Assembly: GCF_008831285.2 (NCBI RefSeq)
Contig: NC_045139.1
Location: 22,240,412-22,304,411, forward strand
Origin: Nymphaea colorata
Taxonomy: Eukaryota > Streptophyta > Magnoliopsida > Nymphaeales > Nymphaeaceae
Direction: 5' to 3'
DNA: 64,000 nt
The notes beneath the pieces were generated by a model. It saw only the letters and a program-made list of their open reading frames with translations. It had not been told where the DNA came from and made no database searches. Positions 12,055-22,201 of this stretch are shown piece after piece (position 1 is the stretch's first letter; every line of letters starts with the position of its first letter). The position numbers and the translations under genes are program-made.

Positions 12055-12300
12055 TATCGTAAGCCGTATCGGTCTGGCTTTAAGATACGCTGTATTGTAA
12101 AACATCGTAATTGTATCGTATTTTTTTTAAACACAAAAACTAATCAGAAAAAATAGAAAAAGTTCTGAAAAATCAGTAAAAATTAGCGTATCGTAACTGT
12201 ATCACAACATATAGTAATTTTATCATAACGTATCGTAGTTGTATCGTAACTGTATCGTTCGGTATCGTATGATATGGTGCTCGTATTGTAACTGTACGAT
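12055..12300. repeat. Subterminal GTATCGTA array, left end of hAT copy 2
   Basis: The octamer GTATCGTA or one-base variants (GTATCGTT, GTATTGTA, CGTATCGTA) recur about a dozen times over 245 bp just inside the left terminus. A matching cluster lies at 18405-18475. In hAT elements, subterminal repeats of this kind are transposase-binding sites; that role here is inferred. Confidence 0.75.
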
Positions 12301-12381
12301 CTATGTCACCTGAGTGCGGGTGCCGACACGACACATCTCCAAAAATTTAGGTGCGGGGTTGCGGCGAGAGTATTTTATTAT

Positions 12382-12384
<3 letters not shown>

Positions 12385-12428
<44 letters not shown>
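12385..12428. repeat. (AT)n microsatellite
   Basis: About 22 uninterrupted TA units in the left arm of hAT copy 2. Confidence 0.95.
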
Positions 12429-12432
<4 letters not shown>

Positions 12433-12783
12433 GACAAAAAATTGTCTATAAACCACAAAATTATTAAATAAAAAGATCAAAATTTCAATTTACTAATCAT
12501 GATATCATTATTAATCATTAGTTCAACATTTAACAAGAAATATACTCTAATTTGAGTTCACATAATTACATTCATTGATAGATATCCATATCTGCTTAAC
12601 ATATTTCCATACTAAACCACATAATACAAGTACGAGAACTATTATGCACAATTAATTGCACACTAGCATATTAAGCAAATAAGAAGTGCAATATGTGTCG
12701 CTGATGATGACAACTAAGAATATTATCCAAATAAAGGCATCAAAACACATGCAAAATATTTATGCGGCTAGAAGTTTTGATAA

Positions 12784-12844
12784 TCACCAGCTCTGAAGTG
12801 CAGGTTCAACACTTTCAAGGTCAACAGCTTGAAGCTGCCCAAAC
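12784..12844 (-). pseudogene. Possible terminal exon, unrecognised, in the hAT left arm
   Basis: On the minus strand a pyrimidine-rich CTTTAATTACAG is followed by a 61-nt open stretch. It reads (G)FGQLQAVDLESVEPALQSW then stop. The acceptor and the coding-like composition resemble a captured last exon, as seen for the splicing-factor exons further along the same element. The source gene is not recognised, and a chance open stretch of this size is possible. Confidence 0.3.
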
Positions 12845-13289
12845 CTGTAATTAAAGAGGGAATGAAAGACAATGTCACAAAGCTATTAAAAACATTGATA
12901 CACCACAAGACTTCACAATTATGCCAATCAAATAATTAGCAGGAGAACCATTTGATAAGTGTCGTCATTTAGGAAATAGACAGGTTTCATGAACCATCAA
13001 TTATCAATCAGTGTCAGCAAAGCCTCACTTTAGTAGTTAATACATATGACTATCATGATCAACTAAAAAGAACAATATCTAGGACAAGGAAGATGACAGA
13101 AAAAACAAATACAGTGTTGGAGGAGAAGTAAGAAAAGCTGCTGATTTTGCACAAGATAGCAAAGTAACTAAGTAAGGTATGAGCCAATAAGCAAGAAAAA
13201 ACCTCCAGAAATTAAACTGACGATCCGTTACAGAATACCAATGCTAGCTTGTCAAGCATCCCCTTTCACATGTGAGTAATTCTAAGACT

Positions 13290-13720
13290 GAGATGTTAAA
13301 ATATAAATCCTTCACCAGCACGTTGAAGAGGAGTCTCTTAGGATTCCACCCCCTTGTAGAATGTGTTAAGATATTTAATGTCCTTGTAACATGTGAAGAG
13401 TCTCCTAGGATTCTATGTTGTAGTTAATATCCTTGTTATATGTGAAGTCTCCTAGGATTCTATGTTGTAGTTAATATCCTTGTAATACGTGAAGTCTCTT
13501 AGGTTTCTATGATGTAATCAATGCTCTTGGAGCTTGTGAAATCTCCTAGGATTCTACAATTGGAGACTCTTAGAATTCTGAAAATGAGATTATAAATAGA
13601 GGCCGTGCAAACCATTTTGGCTACGGCTTCTTCTCCTCAGTTTCTTCTTGTTTTCATTCTCCCTCTCTCTCTCTCTCTCTATCTCTATCTTCCTGCGTGA
13701 GTACTGTTTTCTGGTTACAG
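13290..13720 (+). repeat. Solo-LTR-like insertion with 48-bp internal repeats
   Basis: About five imperfect copies of a 48-bp unit (GTGAAGTCTCCTAGGATTCT core; starts near 13330, 13392, 13441, 13489 and 13535) lead to a TATA box (TATAAATAGAGG at 13591). A CT-rich tract follows (13661-13690). This order is typical of the U3-R part of plant LTRs. No coding region accompanies it. Exact borders and a 5-bp target duplication were not found. Confidence 0.5.
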
Positions 13721-13953
13721 ATATTGGTGCTAGATTTCTATCATGAGATACATATGACCCAAGTGCAGTTAATAATTCTAAGAACATCCCATTTATGTGA
13801 TATTATGTATGCAAATGTTAAAAGCATAATCTAACATCTAGTGTGTTAAAGGAAGGAGAACAAGAGCGAATGAGAATGCCGATTCCAATAGGTAACTTCA
13901 TACAGTCATACTTCAAAGTTTATACATCAATATAAATTACATCATGACATCAA

Positions 13954-16261
13954 TCAGAGTTGCATTCCACTTCCACTTCCACCAATATCTTGATTTTCTT
14001 CAACGCTTTCAACGATGTCATTATCATCATATGCCTCAGAAGGAATAACAGGATCAGAAAAATCCATGTTTGCAGTATTGCGTTCTCCATCGAAATCAAA
14101 TTCATCTGGATTTACATCCCAATATTGAGATGATCCACAACTGCATTTTATTAAAGACAAAAGTTAAACAATACAAAATATTGACCATATAAATATAAGA
14201 AATCTAATACAACATAGGAAATTGAGCAAAGCAAAACAACATAATAAAGAAATACCTGTATTCTTTTTCTTTCCTTGAAAGAAGATGCAAATTAGAATGC
14301 ACATAAACCAAGTCCTCTGCACGTTGGTTAGTGAGCTTGTTCCTTTTAATGTTGTGTATATGACCATATATGCTCCAATTTCTTTCACAACACGATAATG
14401 TAACAGGTTATGATAGTAACCTCAAAGCAAGTTTATGAAGCACGGGCATTTCTGATCCATAGGACGCCCACCATTCAAAAGGACTCATGTCATCATCTTT
14501 TCTTGCTGTTGCTGCACTTTCTGAACTAAAATCTCCTAAAGAAAACTTGTTATATTCATAAATAGCTTGTCTTCTGATATAAGAATCTGAAAAAAGTCTA
14601 TCCATACATCACATTCTTTGAGTGTTTAACTCATTATCTAGATTTGGAGTAACACGTCCGGGAGCTCCTTCAATCCATTTTTTAGTATAATATTTGAGAT
14701 TTAAAGAATGAGCCATGCAATGCAAGAGAGTATTGCTTTTATCCCATCTTTCAACTAATATTGTACTTATGTGGTCAAAGAACTCTGAATTATCAAGTAC
14801 AATGACTTTTTTTTCTTTCTTAAAAACTATACACTGAATTTGTTCAATCATATCCTCCTACATTGCGTAAACTTTATGAAGAATAGACTCATCTTTATCA
14901 ACAGCTCCCAACATGCACCAAATTGTCTCTGTAAAATCCAAAAAATATGCAATTTTATCCTACCATTTATCTTCAACAATAAGGTTTTTAATACTTTGAG
15001 CTTTAGCCTCATCTTCAACCTGATAAAAACTCCACTCTCTACTAAACACCATTTGAATAAGTGAATTCTTTTCAGCATGACAATTATTGAAGCAAAGCGT
15101 GTCTCTGCAACCTTTAACAATCTCAAATCAAAATAACTACTAAAAAGAGACAATGCATGTTGGTGATTAACGATGAAATTTCTAATATTTCTTGCATCTT
15201 TTTCAATCTCTTGAATCCATGAGAATAGCTCATGTCCCTTAGGATCTGTATCTTAATTTGGAGGATTGCATATGTCCTTCAATGCTAAATTCAAAGTATG
15301 TGCAACACATGGAGTCCAATAAATTTGTGGAAAATCATACCTCAAACTAAGTCCAGCACTTTTGCATACAGCAGCATTGTCTGTAATGATTTGCACCACT
15401 TTATCAAGACCAACATCTTTAATGGCTTCTATAAATAATTACTTCAAATACCTGGCATCTTTATATTCTCCAGATGCATCAATTGCCTTAAAAAACATTG
15501 GTTCATCACGTGTAATGACAATGAAATTAATTAGTGGACGTCTTTGAATATCTGTCCACCCATCAAAAACAATTGATACCCCAGTGGTGATCCATTTAAA
15601 CTTTTTTCTTTCTAGACTTTGCTCAACCTCATTTTTTTCATTATGAAGAAGTGATGTGCACAACCTTTCTGAACTGGGAGGTATATATCATGATAATTTG
15701 TTAGTTGCTAGCATAGTGCAAGCCTTCTTCCAATATGGATTTCTAGCTACATTGAAAGGAATGCAACTAGAATAGAAAAACTTAGCAATCACCTTATCTA
15801 CTTCTGCTCTTCCGCAAGAATCAAAACATGTTTCTATAGTCTTTCTTTTTCTATCAGAACTCGTAGGATTTGTCACAATAATACTTGTTTTCTTCTTGTT
15901 GTGGATTGCATCAGCACGATCTTGCAACCTCTTGAACTCTCGAGCTTTTTTTGTAGAAACTTTTTTACATCCTCGAATTCCATGACCTGACAACTTCAAC
16001 AAATGTGCTTTAATTCTTGTAAGATCCTATAAATGTACATTCACAATATTTGCATACAAAATGCACATTTCCACCGCCACTGCCTACATCTTTAGTGACC
16101 GCTTTCATTTCTTTCCACAATGGTTGTTCTTCAGATGCATATGCTTCACCAGGTTTTGTAGAAGACTTTGAAACATCACCTTCATCCACATTCAGACTAG
16201 ATAAAGAACCTATTGCAGGAGAATCTGAAACAACTTCTTTTCCTTTCGTTTTGTTTGCCAT
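13954..16261 (-). pseudogene. hAT-family transposase (BED finger, DUF659, dimerisation domain), broken
   Basis: The transposase is the enzyme for cut-and-paste movement of hAT elements. Start ATG at 16261 (MANKTKGKEVVSDSP). A BED-type zinc finger follows at about 16080-15960 (CKYCECTFIG, then after a one-base frameshift IKAHLLKLSGHGIRGCKKV). The DUF659 part of the RNase H-like core is at about 15663-15300 (VSIVFDGWTDIQRRPLINF, then a KVVQIITDNAA-like stretch in another frame). A central part is at 15150-14610 (ILVERWDKSNTLLHCMAHSL). The C-terminal dimerisation region is at 14530-14290 (PFEWWASYGSEMPVLHKLAL, then a CCERNWS-like stretch) and the protein ends in an acidic tail. The total length fits the family, but several frameshifts and stops separate the blocks, so it is not functional as it stands. 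hAT copy 1 is a more decayed relative. Confidence 0.85.
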
Positions 16262-16629
16262 CCTTTGACTTTTATAGTTTGTCTAGTGTTGGCTAGCTCT
16301 TGCACTGTTGCACAGGTAGAACATCAAACAATGAGCTTTAATTTTAAAACTATCTATGGATATGGAACAATAATTGCAAAAATTCAAGTGACATTCAGAT
16401 TGAATAAAAGTAATTTGGCAAAAGAAACAAAATGGAAAAGGTTATGTCTAATAACTTCAATTTTCTATAGCAAATTCTTAAATCAAATGGTATCTTAGGT
16501 TTCCCAATACCACATGAAATAACTCCTACTGTTACTTAAATACCTAGACACAATCAAACATGCAGGAGAAAGGTATACAACAAAATAAATAAATGAAAAA
16601 GCTCACCCCAGCCAACTAGCCAAGAATCT

Positions 16630-17072
16630 TTTGTTCAAGCTTTTTCTGTTTCTTTTTCTTTTTCTTATCTAATTGTGTAGCAATGAACTTCTCTCCTGCA
16701 GACATGATGTAAAGGAAGACAGACTACCATCTTAATTGCTAAAGTAAATAACAAGTCATAAAGGACAAAGAAAGTCATAACAGTAATGGCTGATAACCTT
16801 TCTGAGTTCTGTTCAAACTTAGCACGGGTAATAGAAATACAATGTGGTGCACCAGGGCGAAATGCTGCACCATCCAAAAGCAAAAAGTCAAAATAGAAAC
16901 ATATTTAAATAATGAACATACTGCCCCTAAAATATGTGCAACAAGAAATATGGTGCCATTCAATAATACCTTTAAAGAAGTTAGTAACCCATCACCCTTT
17001 AGCCTGCCTGTCTCTTTGTCAACATACACTCAATACAGTTTCACACGAGGCTTTTTTGTTTCAGGATCCTAA
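16630..17072 (-). pseudogene. Captured exons of a Tat-SF1/CUS2-like splicing factor gene
   Basis: Three minus-strand exons with their introns sit upstream of the transposase start, in the same orientation. Exon A (about 17072-16972) reads DPETKKPRVKLY, one in-frame TGA, then VYVDKETGRLKGDGLLTSLK, with a GTATTA donor. Exon B (about 16878-16794) reads LLDGAAFRPG...ISITRAKFEQNSE. Exon C (about 16701-16635) reads GEKFIATQLDKKKKKKQKKL and on to EQKILG, then an in-frame TAG. In Tat-SF1/CUS2-like proteins these three blocks are consecutive: the RNP strands of an RRM, then a lysine-rich linker. The EPSVALA-like piece between A and B is lost, and exon B lacks a clear acceptor. Retained introns mean genomic DNA was captured, not a cDNA. 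Fold assignment is by recall of the family. Confidence 0.75.
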
Positions 17073-17896
17073 AATGAGAATAACAATCAAATTAATGAAC
17101 GGATGACTAAAAAAAAGTTTATATAGTTTATGGTCATGAATACACTTAACAGTTAACAATAGGAAACAAAAGTATATGAGCCAACTGTATGAAAGCCAGA
17201 AACTTTAAGAATAAAGGAAAAGAGAAAAGACACACACCCAGCGGAGGCAAACAAAGGAAAAACCAGAGATGATATTGATAGCGTGCACTAATTTACATTT
17301 TACACATTAATGAAGATCTAGCTTTTAATAGTTACGAAGGGGGAAATGATGCCATCACAGTATCACACGGTAAGCCACATATTATAATTTACACATGCTA
17401 GACTAAACTAAAGCAGCAAATCACATAAAACATCTAAAATTGGAAAAAAAAGAAGAAGAAAACCACCGAAAGTTCGAAACTGTTAATTAGGACAAAGGGA
17501 AAACACAATTCCTGAATTCACTAGAGCATTTGGAAATTCAATCAGATCATCAAGATTTCGCAAAAGAGAAAGACAATAGAGCTCCAAATTCATTCTTCTA
17601 TACTTCCACTCAAACAGTAAATGAAACCAACTGTCCCACACTCAATGGGAGAAAATAACACCAACCAAGTCCCAAAAAATCATCTCTGAAAGAGGAAAGC
17701 CAGAGATCAACACAAACACTTACAAGTTACAAGAAAAAGCTCGATGAGGAGGAAATCGGGAATATCGGTAAGATCAATGATGTCAGTGATGTGGGCAAGC
17801 GCAGAAGCAATGGTTAGGGAGAGACAGAGAAGGGATGGAGGCCTCACTCATGTGATATCACAGGATGCTACCGTTCATCGGCTCCACCGAAGGGAA

Positions 17897-17975
17897 CGAA
17901 CGAATGAGACCGAGAGACGTAAGCCGGGGACGAACGAAGAGACCGAGAGACGTGAGCCGGGGACGAACGAATGAG
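17897..17975. repeat. 33-34 bp tandem repeat, 2.3 copies
   Basis: Copies at 17897-17930 and 17931-17963 (CGAACGAA(TG)AGACCGAGAG core) are followed by a partial third to 17975. They lie in the GC-rich zone 17870-18130, probably the transposase promoter/leader. hAT copy 1 has its own tandem repeats in the equivalent place (21259-21388). Confidence 0.85.
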
Positions 17976-18404
17976 CCCTTTGACTGTAGAGGAAGTTGCC
18001 GCTGGTGGAAGGGACGATTGCAGCCGACGCCGGTGGAAGGGAGGAAAGGATCGCAGTCTCGCAAAGTTGCAGTCGCAGAAGAGATAGTGAGAGAGAGAGC
18101 TCAGAGAGGAGAGCAGCGGGCTGCGGCAAAGGCGAGAATCGTGCCCTAAGCCCCTAAGTCCTAACGTTCTCAATGAAAATTAAAAAAAAAAAACAAATCT
18201 TAAAAAATAGCCGACTCGTTCGCGAGTCAGGTGCGCGTCAATAAAAGACATTTTTGGTCAGGTGTGGCTGACCGCTCGACTCAGCGTTGAAGGTTTTGGG
18301 TGCGAATCAAGGTCGCACCCACGTCCGCACCGGCACCTGCACCGCGTCGACACAGGTGCGACTTGATTTCAGGCGCACCCTGGTATCTTTGGTACAACAG
18401 GTGG

Positions 18405-18475
18405 TGTATCGTATCGCATTTTTGAAACGCGACGATACGTATCGTACGATACAGCCCTGTATCATACGATACATA
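18405..18475. repeat. Subterminal GTATCGTA array, right end of hAT copy 2
   Basis: CGTATCGTA/TACGATAC words occur in both orientations (for example at 18408, 18433 and 18459) just inside the right terminus. They mirror the longer left array. Next to it (18300-18395) is a GC-rich stretch of GGTGCG/CGCACC words. A shorter related patch (GTGCGGGTGCCGACACGAC) sits at 12312 by the left array. Confidence 0.7.
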
Positions 18476-18483
18476 CAACACTG

Positions 18484-18491
18484 ATCTTAGG
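18484..18491. repeat. Target-site duplication of hAT copy 2, right
   Basis: ATCTTAGG, the partner of 12030-12037. It lies within the gypsy gag codons. Confidence 0.85.
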
Positions 18492-18830
18492 AACCTTTGT
18501 ATACTCTATCGTCTCTCCATTTCCTATCGGTGAGACTACAAACGCACCGTTGAGAGGCTGCGTTTCTATTTCCAGCGGTTCATGCTGAGGCGTGGATGAT
18601 TCTGGTTGTCCACGGCGTGATCCTCCTATCTTGCCTGCCGTCCTGCTAATGACTTCCCGCAAGAGCGTCATCATCTCTTGCTGTTGCGATTGCATCTCCC
18701 TCTCTATGTTGCTAAGTTGTTGTTTGCTGCTCTTTTCAACACCTTCCAATCTCCCAGCGATCGAGCGACGAGCGCCCTACGCCTGCCTGCACAAAGCTTC
18801 CACCGCGACCAGCGCTTCCTTGGTGGTCAT
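18492..18830 (-). pseudogene. gypsy gag, N-terminal part
   Basis: Start ATG at 18830 (MTTKEALVAVEALCRQ, then a stop). It continues as a glutamine-rich, coiled-coil-like stretch (EKSSKQQLSNIEREMQSQQQ) and ends at the hAT target site. The frame resumes at 12029 (EFPKFNGEDPISW), so the gag gene is split by 6.4 kb. Its start is 5 nt from the primer-binding site, as is usual for these elements. Confidence 0.7.
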
Positions 18831-18834
18831 CTGC

Positions 18835-18845
18835 CTCTGATACCA
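18835..18845 (-). other. Primer-binding site (initiator tRNA-Met)
   Basis: On the minus strand TGGTATCAGAG follows the LTR end (ACA at 18848) after two bases. This is the standard plant LTR-element primer site complementary to the 3' end of initiator tRNA-Met. It fixes the element's orientation and the LTR border. Confidence 0.85.
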
Positions 18846-18847
18846 AA

Positions 18848-19063
18848 TGTTGGCCGTTGGCTAACAAAGCTGCGATAAAACTCACACACAAATGCAATTA
18901 ATCTAATTCACCACTGAATTAGGGCCAAAAACTCCCTCAGGACGAGAGAGGATCCATTTCATTAAATTCATAACATCGTAATACAGTATCAGTCCCTTTA
19001 TATAAGAGGGAAAATGAGTCGCCTGCTCCTAAGACCCGACCCACACCCTATTCCTGCACCCTA
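18848..19063 (-). repeat. gypsy 5' LTR, truncated at its start
   Basis: It ends (minus strand) in GTTAGCCAACGGCCAACA beside the primer site. The outer 40-45 bp that should begin with TGTTAGCC, as in the other LTR, are missing, and hAT copy 1 sequence begins at about 19073. The truncation is complementary to that of the 3' LTR. Confidence 0.7.
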
Positions 19064-19072
19064 ATTCCGACC

Positions 19073-20539
19073 CACAATGATGTGTTAAATTGCTTGAGTT
19101 TTGTTTTTATCTTCAACATGATATAAACTCCAATCTTTAACAGTGACTACATGAACCATGCTTTTTTTATTTGTTCGTGTTGAATTCTTTTAATCATGAA
19201 GAATGCAACACTTCTATATCTCTCGAGAATCATATTTTTAAATTTTGAATATGAATGATTGTTGGAATGATGAAAACAAACCTTGTCTTATTATAACTTT
19301 TAGCAATATCAAATCAGAATAACTACTAAAGGAGACAATGCATGTTGGTGATTTATAATGAAATTTCTCATATTCTTCACATCTCTTTCTAGATCTTCAA
19401 TCCATGAAAATAGTTTATGCCTTCGAGAATCTTCCTCTTTGCTTGATGGATTGCATATGTCTAAGTTTCAATTTAAAGCACATGCAACACGTGGAGTCTA
19501 GAAGAAAGGAGAAATCATCTCTCAAACTTAATCTGGGATTCTGCAAAGAGGAGCAGTACCTATGATAATCTGTGCCACCTTATCAGGACCAACTGTTTTG
19601 ATGACTTCTACAAATAACCACTTCAAATATTTAATATCTTTATATTCTACAAATGCATCAATAATCTTCAAAATATTGGCTCGTCACAAGCAATGGTAAT
19701 AAAATTAATTAGTGGATGCCTTTGAGTGTCTATCCACCTATGGGAAATGATAGCTAAACTTTTCTCAACATCATCCTTCTCATCTTTAAGAATTGATATT
19801 CATAATTCTTTCTGAATTTAGCGGCACATATCCTTCAGCACATTTGCTAAAAGGCCTTCAATAGGAATTTCTAGCTACATTGAAAGGAATGTAGCCAGAA
19901 AAGAAAATCTACCTAATATCTGGTTCTGCTCTTTCACAAGAAATTGAACGTGTCTCTGTGGTATTTTGACCCGTCAGACCTGTCTTTCATTTCTTAATAT
20001 TCCTACCAACACTCTTAAGGGACATGAAAATGTTTGTGGCACTTGATTGGTCTATCTTCTTTTGAACCAAATTAGTATGTGTTTGCAACTTCTTGAAATT
20101 TTCAAACTTTTCTGCATCAATCATATCACATGCTCGAATTCCAAAATGTGGCAACTTCAAAGATATGTGCCTTCACTCTTATGTAAAATCCAATAAATGA
20201 ATTCTTACAAAATGCACATGCGCAAGGCCTACATTTCCACCACCACCACCACCTCCACCTCTATCTTTTGCGGACGCTTGTATTCCTCTTTACAGTGGTT
20301 GTTCTTTGCTTGCATATACAACACCAAGTTGTTAAGCAGGCTTGGTAGAACTAATATACTCCAAACAGAAGATCTTGCTGTGGTCCAATATAGTCTTAAG
20401 CAACTTGCTTTCTTTGTCCCCTTATCAGCCAACATGCAACTTTTATCTTCAAAATTTAAAATCCAAATTTGACAACAGTACAATTATACAATGGAACAAC
20501 ATATGAACAATTGTTAAATTTTATATGTACAACATCTGC

Positions 20540-20574
<35 letters not shown>

Positions 20575-21600
20575 TACATGTTTTATTCCTGTATTACATG
20601 TTTATAACTGTACAACTAGCAATACAGCATATGTTACATAAATTGTTTAACAAATCTCATTAACATGAATATGGCATAACGATCCAGTATTGTACGTCCA
20701 CATAGATAACCAATTAACAAAACTGAGAACACATATGTATAAACAGCAATAGTCCACAATGATGTACTCTTTGCAGTATTATAAACATTAAAGCAAAGCA
20801 TATGCAGCAAACAGTGAAACAGAAAACTAACTACGATGAAACAGAAAGCAGTCATAAAAATCGTAAAACATATGTAGCAATGACAAACCTAGGATTGCTA
20901 AACAGAAGATACCAAAAAAAACAATTATTAGAAAACACAGATGTAAACAGTAAAAATTTATGCAACAATGATTAATCTACAATCAGCGGAAAACATCTGC
21001 AGCGATGACGAATCTGGAATATGTTAAAAATGAAAAACTAAACTATAAGCCAAATGCAAGAAACAGTTGAAGCTGGGAAAATGAGGCTAACTATCCTATT
21101 TTCAGAACTTGAAAGATAAAAAAAGTTGGAACCTGAAAAACAACATAAAGGGAGCACGGGGACATCAAAACAGATCTCGCCCATTGCTGTTGAAAAATTG
21201 CATGCTGAAAATAGATTAGCTGATGCCAGAAAGGGGAGAGAGAGGAGCACGGGGACATCAGAACCGATCTCGCCCATTCTCGTTGATGGCCATTGGAGCA
21301 GGAACATGTTGGGGTGCAGTTTTCAGAACCGATCTCGCCCATTCTCGTTGATGGCCATTGGAGCAGGAACATGTTGGTGTGCAGTCTTCAGGGGACAGGA
21401 GGGATTTGATTGAAATAGGGTTTTCAATCACACCCTAATGCCTTAAGACCCCTTTCATATTTTTTTTTGTTTAAAAAAATTAAAGAGGACAATTTTGTCT
21501 TTGATGTGGCTTGACTGCACCCAACTTGCTGGGGACGTGAGTCAGATGTGCATCTAAATGTGGACAATTTTGGCCCAGTGTGGCTTGACTGTACCGGAGC
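19073..21600 (-). pseudogene. hAT transposon copy 1, 5' half (BED finger, DUF659) and upstream arm
   Basis: The minus strand from about 20340 to 19073 parallels copy 2 from its start codon to the segment after DUF659. It includes the glycine/valine-rich stretch before the BED finger (20240-20265) and the finger region at about 20130-20230, with many stops. The arm from 20480 to 21600 contains an (AT)n tract (20546-20572) and tandem repeats. It also holds a GTGTGGCTTGACTG motif pair (21508, 21578) that resembles the copy 2 terminal zone (GTGTGGCTGACC at 18262). The terminus itself was not resolved. Confidence 0.65.
21259..21388. repeat. 65-bp tandem repeat, two copies, plus partial copies
   Basis: CAGAACCGATCTCGCCCATT begins copies at 21259 and 21324, nearly identical over 54 bp or more. 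A related partial unit (GGGAGCACGGGGACATC, then ATCTCGCCCATTG) occurs upstream at 21151. It lies in the upstream arm of hAT copy 1. Confidence 0.9.
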
Positions 21601-22201
21601 TTTGCAGCTACAGCTGCTCATTCAGCAAGTGCTCTGACTTAGTTCATCTTTCTGTTCTGCGTGTTCGGCTTTTAGGTCAATGTGCAATAGATTTCATTAT
21701 TTCTAGGAGGCTCTTACACTTGCCTTCAGGTTTCTTCTTCCAGTTCATTTTGTTATCTTCATGTTTGATGGCATTCCATATAAGGCTAGATTTGTTTTTG
21801 GGCTTTTGCAATTTAGAAGGGATTGTTCAACTTGGATTTAGCCCTTGGAACTGGATCTTTCCTTTCATACATGTGCTTTTTTCTTGGATTGCATCTTGTC
21901 TTTTAACTGGCCTAGGAAGAAAAGCTGTGTGTAGAAGATGAAGAAGGTTATGCTTTGAATTACCTAAGAAAGTGGTACAATCACTTTCTTTATTTCGTAT
22001 AGCTTCCTGTCACCATTATGACGTTTCAGATACTTGTCAAGTTCTAAGAATGAGATATCTTTCAGTAGTTTCATTATTTAGCTTGTAGTTGCTGCATAAG
22101 TTGTTTTGTCTAGTGTAGGGGAGACTTTTTGGTATGCCTGGTTTTGAGCATGATTGAGCCTTTCTGCTTGTTCTCTAACTTCTGCTCCCTCCCTATTGCA
22201 G
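21601..22201 (+). other. T-rich sequence, candidate end of ATP synthase subunit intron 2
   Basis: Plus-strand T-rich, intron-like sequence ends in a strong pyrimidine tract and CAG at 22187-22201. If the ATP synthase subunit gene spans the transposon nest, this is the last part of its intron 2. Otherwise it is unassigned. Confidence 0.3.

Larger units (their letters stand above)
12038..18483 (-). mobile_element. hAT transposon copy 2, complete ends, 6446 bp
   Basis: Both termini are resolved. Left end: CAATGTTGTGAAAAGTGTAT at 12038. Right end, read on the minus strand: CAGTGTTGTATGTATCGTAT from 18483. The flanking 8-bp direct repeats are ATCTTATG (12030-12037) and ATCTTAGG (18484-18491), one mismatch, as expected for hAT. 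Deleting the element and one repeat restores the gag reading frame of the host gypsy element, which independently confirms the borders. Inside are a minus-strand transposase (13954-16261), a solo-LTR-like insertion (about 13290-13720), captured host exons (16630-17072), a GC-rich upstream zone (17870-18130) and terminal GTATCGTA arrays. Confidence 0.9.
8770..19063 (-). mobile_element. Ty3/gypsy retrotransposon inserted in hAT copy 1 and itself split by hAT copy 2
   Basis: Minus-strand element with truncated LTRs at both ends (8770-8972 and 18848-19063), a primer-binding site, gag, retropepsin-like, RT, RNase H and integrase C-terminal remnants. After removing the 6.4-kb hAT insertion the element is only about 3.8 kb, so pol has lost large internal pieces (most of RT and integrase). 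The LTRs share about 150 bp of near-identical sequence (ATTCACCACTGAATTAGGGC onward). The full nest is hAT copy 1, then gypsy, then hAT copy 2. Confidence 0.8.

Noticed and set aside
16665-17029. Continuous minus-strand open frames over the captured exons read as a single protein
   Set aside because: The readable family signature switches frame at GT donors and intron-like AT-rich stretches; the long frames merely read through introns.
17858-18173. Overlapping long open frames in several frames on both strands
   Set aside because: They arise from GC-rich 33-bp tandem repeats in the hAT arm; no consistent frame or domain.
21038-21413. Serine/cysteine-rich open frames on both strands
   Set aside because: Products of the 65-bp tandem repeat in hAT copy 1.
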